The position numbers were made by a program, and so were the translations under genes. Shown piece by piece: positions 55,775-64,000 of a stretch of 64,000 bases of DNA. The DNA is from Ignavibacteriales bacterium (GTDB taxonomy: Bacteria; Bacteroidota; Ignavibacteria; Ignavibacteriales; Melioribacteraceae). The stretch's first letter is position 1. Each line of letters opens with the position of its first letter. Location of the stretch: assembly GCA_020635285.1 (NCBI GenBank), contig JACKAB010000044.1, positions 496,001-560,000 on the forward strand. Reading direction: 5' to 3'. The notes under the pieces were generated by a model. It did no database searches. It saw nothing but the letters and a program-made list of their open reading frames with translations, and was not told the origin of the DNA.

Positions 55775-55951
55775 ATGAAAAAACTAAGTATCATCGAGTT
55801 AACTCGAGAAGCTCTTGAAGAAAAAGAGCTAAGTAAGATTTATGGTGGAGAATCTTGCATCTCTGCCTCATGCAGTTGTAATTATAATAACGCAGGAGAA
55901 GCAGAAAGAGAGTCAGACAGATCCCAAAATAAGGATGTAGTAGGAACCTAA
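55775..55951 (+). CDS. RiPP precursor peptide, copy 3 (intact; GG-leader, Cys-rich core)
   Basis: This 58-residue gene is intact and fixes the reading of the other two. The leader is MKKLSIIELTREALEEKELS followed by KIYGG; a double-Gly site would release the core beginning ESCISASCSCNYNNAGEAER and ending NKDVVGT. The core is rich in Cys, Ser and Asn/Asp. The leader and the CxxxxCxC-type core resemble the GG-Bacteroidales natural product precursors (TIGR04149) that go with a dedicated radical SAM maturase, which here follows directly. Cleavage after GG is inferred. Confidence 0.85.
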   Translation: MKKLSIIELTREALEEKELSKIYGGESCISASCSCNYNNAGEAERESDRSQNKDVVGT

Positions 55952-55959
55952 AGTAAAAA

Positions 55960-55991
55960 TTCAGACTAGTTATATTTATAACTAGTCTGAA
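55960..55991 (+). promoter_or_regulatory. Perfect 14-bp stem-loop between precursors and maturase
   Basis: TTCAGACTAGTTAT and ATAACTAGTCTGAA pair without mismatch around ATTT. It starts eight bases after the last precursor stop. No T run follows, so it is unlikely to be a full terminator; it may stabilise the abundant precursor mRNA or reduce read-through into the enzyme genes. Confidence 0.7.
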
Positions 55992-56034
55992 CTGTATGCA
56001 ACAAAGAAAATTAAAAATTAAGGAGAAAAAATCA

Positions 56035-57528
56035 TTGAACGATACATTTTTCTTCAATACTGACCAAAATAATTATTTATATAGCCTCAATAAAAGACAA
56101 GTCATAATTGTTACACCGTTAATCGAAAAAATATTTGATATTGTTAAGGATGATAGAAAAATTTCCCTTATAGAAGTAAAATCAAAATTAAATAAAGAAA
56201 CTAATTTTTCAGATGAGGAAATTGAATATTCACTGAGTAAGTTTTTTCTATTAAGAAATAATGGTTTTTTTGAAGAATTGGAAACTTATAACATTGTTAA
56301 TAAAAGACTTTCTTTATCTGATATTGAATATAGTTTAGCAAATCTAAAAAGTATCTGTTTTGAGGTTACAGATCGGTGTAATTTAAATTGTACTTATTGT
56401 GCCTATAGTGATTTTTATAAAGATTATGATGAAAGAACTGGGAAATTGCTTTCTGAAGCGGTTGCATTGAATGCTTTAAAATATGTACTTAAATATCTAA
56501 AGAGTGGAAAGAATTCATCTTCTGAAGACCACTCATTAAATATTGCTTTCTATGGAGGTGAACCAACTCTAAACGTAGAAGTAATTAGGGCAGTAATAAA
56601 CTATGTTGCTGATAATGATATCAAAGTTCATTATACGATGACAACGAATAGTGTTCTTTTAAAGAAATATATAAAACTCTTCGTTGAAAATAATTTTAAT
56701 CTCCTTATTAGCTTAGATGGAGAAGAAAAAAACAATGTTTATCGTAACTTTTTCAATGGAAAAAATTCATTTAATAAAATTTATAAAAATCTTATCTATG
56801 TTAAGCGAAATTATCCAGAGTTTTTTAATAATAATATCTCATTTAATTGTGTTTTAAATGGCACAAGCAATATAATAGAGATAAATAGATTTTTTAAGAA
56901 AGAATTTGGAAAACTGCCTCAATATTCAGAAATCTCACGTGTTGGTGTTGATAAAAATAAAATTGAAGAATTTAATAAGGTATTTAAATCTAAAAATGAT
57001 TGTTTTGATAATTTGGCATGGAATCAAAAGAAGGAAACGCTTGATGCACCAGAACGTATAAAATCCATGAAATTTCTTTTCAATTATTCTAACAACTTTT
57101 ATAATGAGTTTATTCAAATAGGAAATAACCATAATAAAAAAAAAAAATTGCCGACAGGGACTTGTCTTCCATTTGATAGAAAATTTTATGTGTCGGTTAA
57201 TGGGAAAATCTTACCTTGTCAAATGATAGATCAAAAATATTATTATGGTAAAATAAATAATGAACTAGTAGACTTGGATCTTAGTCATACTGCTGATGTT
57301 ACTAATAAAATGTATGATAAACTTAAAGATCAATGTGAAAAATGTTACAACTTAATTACTTGTGGATCATGCATATATACTAATCTAATTGAGAATGGAG
57401 ATAAAATATATTGTGCCAATTTTACTAGTCACTCAAGTTTTATAAATGATTTAACTAGAAATTTTTCAGTACTTGAGTCACATCCTGAATTATATGACGA
57501 AATAGTCAGTGAGGCAATTTTACGATGA
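56035..57528 (+). CDS. Radical SAM/SPASM peptide maturase of the GG-precursor type
   Basis: I chose the TTG at 56035 because AAGGAG lies nine bases upstream and the protein then opens MNDTFFFNTDQNNYLYSLNK, as in related maturases; an ATG at 55996 lies against the hairpin. The N-terminal 100 residues form a peptide-recognition winged helix. The cluster motif is VTDRCNLNCTYCAYSDF (CxxxCxxC), followed by IAFYGGEPTLN. The C-terminal SPASM region has TCLPFDRKFYVSVNGKILPC and CEKCYNLITCGSCIY for two auxiliary clusters. The enzyme should modify the cores of the three upstream precursors, possibly forming sulphur-to-alpha-carbon or similar cross-links. Which bond it makes cannot be read from sequence. 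Confidence 0.85.
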   Translation: MNDTFFFNTDQNNYLYSLNKRQVIIVTPLIEKIFDIVKDDRKISLIEVKSKLNKETNFSDEEIEYSLSKFFLLRNNGFFEELETYNIVNKRLSLSDIEYSLANLKSICFEVTDRCNLNCTYCAYSDFYKDYDERTGKLLSEAVALNALKYVLKYLKSGKNSSSEDHSLNIAFYGGEPTLNVEVIRAVINYVADNDIKVHYTMTTNSVLLKKYIKLFVENNFNLLISLDGEEKNNVYRNFFNGKNSFNKIYKNLIYVKRNYPEFFNNNISFNCVLNGTSNIIEINRFFKKEFGKLPQYSEISRVGVDKNKIEEFNKVFKSKNDCFDNLAWNQKKETLDAPERIKSMKFLFNYSNNFYNEFIQIGNNHNKKKKLPTGTCLPFDRKFYVSVNGKILPCQMIDQKYYYGKINNELVDLDLSHTADVTNKMYDKLKDQCEKCYNLITCGSCIYTNLIENGDKIYCANFTSHSSFINDLTRNFSVLESHPELYDEIVSEAILR

Positions 57529-58752
57529 AAAAAAAAATGGTTATATATTGAGCCTTATGTATATATTTCTCAAAATTCAAATAACACACTTTTATTCAAT
57601 ACATATTCCCATAAATATCTTGAATTTATTGATGATCATATGATGTTTACTATCTTTCAGAAATTAAATTTGCTTGAAAATAAATACTGTATTGAAATAA
57701 CTGAACAAATTTATTCAAGTAAAAGTTTTATTGAAAGTTTTCAAAAAATTCAAAAATGGTTTATATGGGAATATTTCAGTTTCCAAAACCAAACCTTTCA
57801 TTTTTTATCCTAAAATTAATGTACAATCGGATTTAAGATATAGGTTGGATGGTAGCGGTACAAAAATAAAGCGTAATTTAACTGACGTATTTGTAATCTT
57901 AAATGAATCGAATAAAATTAATAATTTACCTCCTCTGTTTAATAAAATATCAGTACAAAGTGATTTAAATTCTTCATTACAGGTTAATTACGAAAAGTTA
58001 TTAAAATTTTTATTTTCAGCTGAAGGTTCTCTGGTATATAATGTAGAAATTGGAGGATCCAATATTTGGGAGTATCATAATTTAGAAGGATTGATTGAAA
58101 ATCTATTGTCCATTAACATTAAGTCTATACTATTATCATCTATACAGACCTTTATTGATGCTCAGAATGAAATGATACAATCAATTTTTGATCAAGCAAT
58201 GTCATTAAAATTATATTTTAATATTGACACTTTATATTTATTTGAAAAAAATTAATGAGAAAATTAAAAACCAAAAAAACTTAAATATTATTTTATTATC
58301 AGAAATGAGGCAGAATATAAGATGGTTTTTAACTGGCTTAAAGGGCATAATATTGTACAAAGACGAATAGTTCCAGTTTTTGACAATAATTATGACTTTT
58401 TTGAAAGTACTACATTTTATGACAGAAGTGAAATATTTGGTCAACAACAAACAATTAACGAAATTTTAGCAAAAAAATTATTAATCCATATAAATTTGGT
58501 AAAATAACTATATCGTCTGGAGGAGATGTTTTCGATGATATTTATTCAAAACCAATCGGAAATATTAGTGATTTTAATTTGGCAATGGTGATTGAAAAAG
58601 GGCTTAGAGAGTATGGTCCATGGAAGAAAACTCGATCTAAGATCGAACCATGTTTAAATTGCACGTATCAAGATATATGCCCCCCTTTAAGTGATTATGA
58701 ATATGTCTTAAAAAAAAATAATTTATGTAATATTGGGTTTAATGATGATTAA
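57525..58752 (+). pseudogene. Pseudo-radical-SAM partner protein (GG-Bacteroidales type), frameshifted
   Basis: The ATG at 57525 overlaps the maturase stop. Removing one of ten A residues opens MKKKWLYIEPYVYISQNSNN and LLFNTYSHKYLEF, the start of this family. Later frames give LRYRLDGSGTKIKRNLTDVF, GNISDFNLAMVIEKG and the end CLNCTYQDICPPLSDYEYVL, with Cys residues like those of SPASM proteins. The radical SAM CxxxCxxC is absent. About four shifts, all at A or T runs, must be corrected to give some 405 residues. The family (TIGR04150) always goes with a GG-type maturase and may help substrate binding. Broken here by errors or real decay. Confidence 0.65.
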
Positions 58753-60646
58753 AACCGTGAAAGCCTATAAAGAAAAAGATCCGAAAGATACAATCTTTTG
58801 GATCAGAAAGATTCTTAGTGAAAATAATATCTTTACAATTGAATACCTGCACCAAAGGGATATTAAAGGTTTTTATTCATGCTCGGTCATTTTAGCGAAT
58901 GAAAATTTATTTGATCTTAGATTACAATCTAATGGAAAAGGTGCATCCATTGAGTATGCATTTGCAAGTGCTTATGCAGAATTTCTAGAGCGTCTTCAGA
59001 ATGGTATATTAAATAATGCTTTTTTAACTAAATATATTTACAAATTTCATGATCCAAGAACAAAGATACTAATGGATTATGAATACAGAAGAAAACTAAA
59101 ATATAACAATATTGAATTCTCACATGTTCACTCACCTGATGAGACCTATATTCCTTCGGATATAATAATTTCAGATTTTTTCCCAATTTATAAAAGTAAA
59201 TATCCTGATACTGATTTAGCCAATTTTAAACAACTAATAAATTCAATGAGTAAGAAAGAAAATGTTTTGTGTCTCCCTTTCTATAGTGTCTTAGATGATT
59301 CATTGATTAATATTCCTTTTGATTTTATCGATTCTTCTTTTGGCTCAAACGGTATGTGTGCAGGTAATACATGTCATGAGGCAATTATCCAAGGAATTTG
59401 TGAAATATTTGAAAGATATGCACTAAGAACGATTTTTTATAACAGGTTATGTCCACCAATAATAGACCACAACTATTTTTTAGGGACGGACATTTTAAAA
59501 AAAATAAATATTATTCAACAAAAATATGACTGTAGAATTATTATTAAAGATTGTTCTCTTGGAATGGAGATCCCAGTTATTGGAGTAATTTATGTTGAGA
59601 ATAAGAGTAGGAAATATCTCGTTAACTTTGGTGCAGATCCGAATCCAATAATTGCGCTTGAACGCTGTTTAACTGAATTGTTCCAAGGAGATTTTGAAAC
59701 GAAATTAAACACTTTTTCATTGAATGAAGATTTGTTTAACTCAACTGAAAATAATGGAAAAATTCACGATGAATTCTACAAAGTTTATACAAAAAATAGT
59801 GGAAGGTGGCCGGTTGAATTTTTCTTAAATAGTTTAAGTTACGAATTCGTTGATTATTTCGGAAATTATAACAATGTTAGTAATGAAAAAGATCTAAAAT
59901 TATTAATTAACTTGTTAGAAAAAAATAATTTTATGTTATTAATAAGAGACTCTTCATACCTAAATTTCCCTACTTATCAGATATATATTCCTGGTATGAG
60001 TGAATTAGAAACTAAATTAGAAAATAGAATAAAAGGTGAAACTTTTGAATCAGGGGAAAATAGTTTTAGCTTTTTCAAGTTAAAGAATATGTCAAAAGCT
60101 GAAAATTTAAATTTCATTAGAATAATGAAACAAAAAAAATATAGTTACAACAAAGAAAATAATTCTCTAAAGGGATTAATTAAGTTCAGAACTCACGATG
60201 ATGTGAATGAGCTTAGCTATAATCTAATGTTATTTTCACTTTCTTACAAAAATTTAGACTTTATGGAGGCATTAAATTATTTAGGGGATTTTTTAAGTGG
60301 AAAGAATACCGATTATTCATATTATTACTGCGTAAGAGATTATATAAAACTCAAATCTGAAGGCAAAAATGATGTGGATATCACTCAAATTCTTTCTCAA
60401 TACTATGAACCAAGTGAAGTAAATGAAGTTGTTGAGGATCTGTGTAATCCCAATGAGATTTTAAATTACTATAATCTACCAAATTGCTTTAATTGTGGTG
60501 AATGTGCAATTAATCAATCATGTAATTATTTTGATGTTTTAAAATTTGAATCAAATTTACAAATAAAAAAAAATCAGTATTTCCCTAATCAACTCGATTT
60601 GAAAAAAGAATTCAATTTTCTAAATGAGGAGGTTTTTTATGATTAG
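58742..60646 (+). CDS. YcaO-domain enzyme (ATP-dependent peptide cyclodehydratase or thioamide-forming type)
   Basis: The protein of about 634 residues begins at one of the ATG codons at 58742 or 58745, overlapping the previous stop. The YcaO ATP-binding elements are present: LQSNGKGASIEYAFASAYAE with FLERLQNG, then NGMCAGNTCHEAIIQGICEI with FERYA, and ERCLTELFQGDFE. Near the end a Cys group (CFNCGECAINQSC) may bind zinc or a cluster. YcaO enzymes activate backbone amides with ATP, giving azolines, thioamides or amidines at Cys, Ser or Thr. The cores here are rich in Cys and Ser. A YcaO enzyme next to a GG-type radical SAM pair is not an arrangement I know as standard. Confidence 0.85.
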   Translation: MMIKTVKAYKEKDPKDTIFWIRKILSENNIFTIEYLHQRDIKGFYSCSVILANENLFDLRLQSNGKGASIEYAFASAYAEFLERLQNGILNNAFLTKYIYKFHDPRTKILMDYEYRRKLKYNNIEFSHVHSPDETYIPSDIIISDFFPIYKSKYPDTDLANFKQLINSMSKKENVLCLPFYSVLDDSLINIPFDFIDSSFGSNGMCAGNTCHEAIIQGICEIFERYALRTIFYNRLCPPIIDHNYFLGTDILKKINIIQQKYDCRIIIKDCSLGMEIPVIGVIYVENKSRKYLVNFGADPNPIIALERCLTELFQGDFETKLNTFSLNEDLFNSTENNGKIHDEFYKVYTKNSGRWPVEFFLNSLSYEFVDYFGNYNNVSNEKDLKLLINLLEKNNFMLLIRDSSYLNFPTYQIYIPGMSELETKLENRIKGETFESGENSFSFFKLKNMSKAENLNFIRIMKQKKYSYNKENNSLKGLIKFRTHDDVNELSYNLMLFSLSYKNLDFMEALNYLGDFLSGKNTDYSYYYCVRDYIKLKSEGKNDVDITQILSQYYEPSEVNEVVEDLCNPNEILNYYNLPNCFNCGECAINQSCNYFDVLKFESNLQIKKNQYFPNQLDLKKEFNFLNEEVFYD

Positions 60647-61733
60647 TGTATTATTTCTTGTTTTCATATTTATTTTTCCGCTCAAATCCTTTGCTCAGAG
60701 TAATAGTTGGTTCAAAAATAATATAGTGAAAGTTGAGCCAGAAATTATTATTAAAGGTTCTGAAAGCACTATTTACTATACTGATCCAAGGGATTTTGTA
60801 CTAATAGAGGAAAAAATTTTACTCTTGGATGGGTTTAGTCCTTTTATTAAAACTATTAATCTTGGTGATTTATCAATCGAGCAAGAATTTGGACAAGAGG
60901 GAAAAGGTCCTGGGGAATTCTTGATTCCAACTAGGATTAAAATAGATCAAAATGATAATCTCATAGTTTATGATGTTCGAAGGAGAAGTTTAACAAGATT
61001 CACCAAAAATGGGGTATTTGTAAATTCTTTGATCCACTCTAAAATAATCTCTGATTTTGACGTAGATGTTAAAAATAATTATGTCTTATTAACTAAGGAA
61101 GGACTTAGCATAAAATCTGGGAATAGTCTTATAAAAATAACTGTATTATTGGGGGATACAGAAATTATACTTGACTCTTTAAGAGTTAAAGAAAAACTAT
61201 TTATCAAAGAACCAAGTCCTGTATTTGCAAATATACCCTATGCTGGTGCTTTATTTTTGGCAGTACTTCCAAATAAGACAATTCTTTCCTTATCATCTAA
61301 GGAATATAAGTTTACAATATTTGATAAAGAATATAAAAAAACTAAAGAATATGTTCACAAAAGTGACAAGATTGTTTTAAGTAGGAAAGATGAAGAAGAT
61401 TTTTTTAATAAACAAATATTTATAAATCCAGCAGGAGAAAAAACAACAGGTACTCCGCAATACATAAAAGATAAAATAGATTTTCCAAAATACAAAGATT
61501 ATGTTTCAGGATTATTTGTTGATAAACACAACAAAGTAATTGTTGTTAAAACCAATCTAGTTGAAGATGGTTATAGATATATTGATTTCTTTAATTTTAA
61601 CTTGAATTTTATTAAGAGGTCAAAGATAAAGGATAGTGCTATGCAAGTACCGGTTTTTTATAACGGTGGATATTACCAATTGGAAAAAACTGAAGATGAT
61701 TACATAAATCTGGTTAATTATAATCTTAAATGA
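60639..61733 (+). CDS. Secreted six-bladed beta-propeller protein
   Basis: The ATG at 60639 follows GAGGAGG and overlaps the YcaO stop by eight bases. The protein of 364 residues has a signal peptide (MISVLFLVFIFIFPLKSFAQ). The body shows repeated propeller strands, including FGQEGKGPGEFLIPTRIKID, DNLIVYDVRRRSLTRFTKNG and later NLVEDGYRYIDFFNFNLNFI. The GKGPGEF step is typical of the six-bladed propellers of Bacteroidota. Such genes are often found in or beside these RiPP clusters; they may serve as binding or sensor proteins outside the inner membrane. Confidence 0.75.
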   Translation: MISVLFLVFIFIFPLKSFAQSNSWFKNNIVKVEPEIIIKGSESTIYYTDPRDFVLIEEKILLLDGFSPFIKTINLGDLSIEQEFGQEGKGPGEFLIPTRIKIDQNDNLIVYDVRRRSLTRFTKNGVFVNSLIHSKIISDFDVDVKNNYVLLTKEGLSIKSGNSLIKITVLLGDTEIILDSLRVKEKLFIKEPSPVFANIPYAGALFLAVLPNKTILSLSSKEYKFTIFDKEYKKTKEYVHKSDKIVLSRKDEEDFFNKQIFINPAGEKTTGTPQYIKDKIDFPKYKDYVSGLFVDKHNKVIVVKTNLVEDGYRYIDFFNFNLNFIKRSKIKDSAMQVPVFYNGGYYQLEKTEDDYINLVNYNLK

Positions 61734-63288
61734 GAGGTTCCCCAAAATTATTGAAGGTAGCGATTGGAGGTTCAAAAGGAAAGACAACAACAATGTCTCT
61801 AATAGAACATGTACTAATGGCTGGTTCACCTAATAAAAGTATTTTGTCATCATCGACAACTGAAGGAGTAAAATTAAATTGTAAATTTGTTAAGTATGCA
61901 AATCAAGGCAATTATTTTTCAGCCACAGATCATACTGGGTCAATAAATTTACCTCATGATATTTTTTTATCTGAAGCCACTTCATTCATGCTCTCAAGAG
62001 GATTTTATGATCATCATGAACATCATATTGCAGTTTACACAGGAATTGAAGAAACAGAGCATCGTGACATCCATAAAACTTTTGAAAATTATCTTAATGC
62101 TAAAAAGAAATTATATGATTTATTAAGTTATAATGATATCGCGATAATAAATTCAGATGATAAATATTGGAGAAAAGTTACTTCTAATTGTAAAGCACAA
62201 ATAATCACTTTTGGAGTTAATCCTCATGCTGATCTGCAAATTAAAAATTATAATATTAAAAGTGATTATTCTTGGTTTTCATTCAAATTTTTGAATCAAA
62301 TTCATGAAATTAAAACATTTTTACCAGGTATCTTCAATTTATATAATATTTGTGCCGCAATCTTAACTCTATATTCTCTTAATTTTTGTTTATCAAATAG
62401 CCTTAAATCCATTGAAAAATTTACTGGTGTCCCTGGACGAATGGAAAAACATTTTCTCAGTGGAAATCGAATAGCAATAGTTGACTATGCACATACTCCT
62501 AACAGTATTAAATCTGCAATAGAATGGTTGAAATTAGCTTACAAATCACATAAAATTATAACAGTATTTGGATGTGGAGGAGATAGATCTGAAGAAAAGA
62601 GGCCTATAATGGGTAAGATAGCAAGTGAACTTTCTGATTACGTGTATATAACAACTGATAATCCAAGAAATGAGGATAAACTTAGCATTATTAATGACAT
62701 AGCTTCTGGAATAGTTAAAAATAATTATTCTACTTATGTCTACAGAGCTTTGGCTATTAAAAGAGCATTATTGGATAATAAAAATTCTGTTGTTCTAATA
62801 GCTGGTAAAGGTAATGAAACTTACACAGAGATAATAAAAAAATATTACTATCGAAAAATTAATGGTAAAAGAGTTAGAAATAATTTTAAAGTACCTCAGA
62901 GAGGGTATATCCTTAAATCAGATACAGATATTCTTTCATATATTGTGAACAAACATAAGTTGGGTAGTATCCAAAAAAGTGAGATTAAAAAATATAGATC
63001 TAATAACAAATATATTTCTGATTCTATGATATTAAACCATAGACTTAGATTGGCACCAAACTGTTATTTTCAAAAAAATCAAACTTCAGGGATGTTATAT
63101 TAATTAGTAGCCCTGGAAACAAAGAATGGTATAAAATGGAAAGTGAATTTACTTCAATTCTGAAAACGATGATGGATAAAAATTTAAGATTCTCTGAGTT
63201 TAAAAAAAAATCTGACAAATTGAAACATAATGAATATCAAACCTTAATTAAGAATATTCAGTACTCATTCGTAAGCAATTGTTATTAA
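61730..63288 (+). pseudogene. Mur ligase-like ATP-dependent amide ligase (MurE-type), one-base shift near the C-terminus
   Basis: The protein has the Mur ligase order: P-loop GGSKGKTTTMSLIEHVL at residues 12-28, SEATSFMLSRGF, the His/Asn region and NSDDKYW, then IVDYAHTPNSIKSAIEWL, VFGCGGDRSEEKRPIMG and ITTDNPRNED. The DNPR motif is typical of diaminopimelate-adding MurE. The N-terminal UDP-MurNAc binding domain is missing, so peptidoglycan synthesis is unlikely. As written it ends at 63103; a one-base change in the A run near 63075 adds about 60 residues (DVILISSPGNKEWYKMESEF). The overlap with the propeller gene (ATGA) places it in the RiPP operon, where it may attach an amino acid to the product. 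Confidence 0.75.
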
Positions 63289-63325
63289 CAGACAATATTT
63301 AACAATATTGTAAGCTTAAATATTT

Positions 63326-64000
63326 ATGAAAATTTTATTTCTTAGACATATAATGAAAAATATTGGGGGTACCGGAGTTTATACAAAAATAATTATTGAC
63401 GAGCTCTTAGCGCGTGGTCATACAATAGGTTTTTGGCCGGCAAATGGAGTAATTTTTAAAGAATTTCAAGATAAAAATCTCATTTTGTATGATATGGAAC
63501 AAGAAGAAGTAAATGAGGAGTGGGATATAATTATATTGCAGCATGCTGATATTTTATATTATACTCAAAGAATTATTCAACAGTTGAAAAACGTACCCAT
63601 CATTTTCATTTCTCACTCCTCATCTCCAAATGATCAAATTACAACTGATAATAGGGTAATGAAAGTGTTAAAAATTGCTGAAGGTGTGGCAAGTTCAAAT
63701 TGGGATTACCCAGAAGAATTTATTGAAACCCATCGTAATCCTATTATTATAAAACAAGATTCTACGTATCTGAAACCGAGAAATCCTAAAAACATCTTAC
63801 TGTTATCAAGATTAGCAGAAGATAAAGCTGACATAGTTAGATATATAATATCAACAATAAATAGACTTCCAAAGTACAATTTGTTAATAGCTGGCAAAGC
63901 CGTTTTTTACGAGAAGTATTATTCAATTTCTAATGGTAATATAAAGTTTTTGGGTCAAGTGGAAAATACGGATCTATTATTTAAGAATACCGATTTAGTA
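63326..64000 (+). CDS. GT4-like glycosyltransferase, partial (runs off the window)
   Basis: An ATG at 63326 opens a frame with no stop up to 64000 (225 codons). It starts MKILFLRHIMKNIGGTGVYT, the Gly-rich loop of GT-B glycosyltransferases, continues with DELLARGHTIGFWP, an IFISHSSSPNDQITTDN step and SSNWDYPEEF, and then enters the second Rossmann half with NILLLSRLAEDKADIVRYII and LLIAGKA, then IKFLGQVENTDLLFKNTDLV. The donor and acceptor are unknown. It lies 37 bases after the Mur ligase-like gene, so it may glycosylate the RiPP product or belong to a next operon. Confidence 0.75.
   Translation, partial: MKILFLRHIMKNIGGTGVYTKIIIDELLARGHTIGFWPANGVIFKEFQDKNLILYDMEQEEVNEEWDIIILQHADILYYTQRIIQQLKNVPIIFISHSSSPNDQITTDNRVMKVLKIAEGVASSNWDYPEEFIETHRNPIIIKQDSTYLKPRNPKNILLLSRLAEDKADIVRYIISTINRLPKYNLLIAGKAVFYEKYYSISNGNIKFLGQVENTDLLFKNTDLV

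Noticed and set aside
55996..56034. ATG at 55996 as the maturase start
   Set aside because: It lies four bases after the hairpin with no ribosome binding site, while TTG at 56035 has AAGGAG at good spacing and gives the usual N-terminus.
61730..63103. Mur ligase-like gene as cell wall murE
   Set aside because: It lacks the N-terminal UDP-MurNAc binding domain, stands apart from other mur genes and overlaps a RiPP operon gene.

Overview
The window looks like low-GC chromosomal DNA from a member of the Ignavibacteria or a close relative in the Bacteroidota/Chlorobi group. Evidence for this: a secreted repeat protein ends in a type IX sorting domain with the YPNPFNP motif, and there is a PorD-like (DUF4835) protein, a PorV-like barrel, TonB receptor/DUF4249 pairs, an OmpA protein with thrombospondin type 3 repeats and PEGA lipoproteins. 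A technical warning applies throughout. Many genes, including housekeeping ones (aconitase, isocitrate dehydrogenase, citrate lyase alpha), are broken by single-base shifts, mostly at A or T runs. I read most of these as consensus errors and give merged coordinates for the gene that would result.

Layout. (1) 1-9251: an integrative element whose integrase lies against a tRNA-Ser(GCT) gene. It carries an excisionase-like HTH protein, a primase-helicase, a DUF5659 protein, an SPL-like radical SAM protein and three arrays of GTAACTTN octamers in inverted arms. A TGGCCA-rich block and, at the far left, an attC-flanked DUF6429 cassette are also present. (2) 9445-39914: core chromosome. It holds a TonB receptor with a DUF4249 lipoprotein, a patatin, a citrate/TCA block (citrate lyase alpha, a CitD-CitE fusion, PrpD-like protein, aconitase, isocitrate dehydrogenase) and T9SS-related outer-membrane genes. 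It also holds a three-gene set matching bacterial ceramide synthesis (GNAT, serine palmitoyltransferase, NAD-dependent reductase) and large secreted surface proteins. (3) 39981-47116: a tRNA-Ala(GGC) cut off after the anticodon stem, followed by phage-type genes (Sak4-like ATPase, ArdC domain, DUF6266, M15 endolysin, 3TM holin) but no capsid or tail genes.

(4) 47236-54767: an accessory region. It contains a papain-family (C1A) protease, a chagasin-type inhibitor of such proteases, and a small protein sharing the protease's C-terminal domain. Next come a small secreted protein overlapping a membrane protein, and a response regulator/histidine kinase pair. GTAGTACTAC palindromes lie upstream of the secreted protein and of the kinase.

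(5) 55149-64000: a RiPP (ribosomal peptide natural product) cluster and the most interesting part of the window. Three tandem precursor genes encode double-glycine leaders and Cys-rich cores. They are followed by a strong hairpin, a radical SAM/SPASM maturase, a pseudo-radical-SAM partner, a YcaO enzyme, a secreted beta-propeller protein, a MurE-like ligase and a glycosyltransferase that runs off the end. The precursor promoters contain half-sites resembling the palindromes near the two-component system, so regulator, protease/inhibitor and RiPP genes may form one regulated system. That link is inference.
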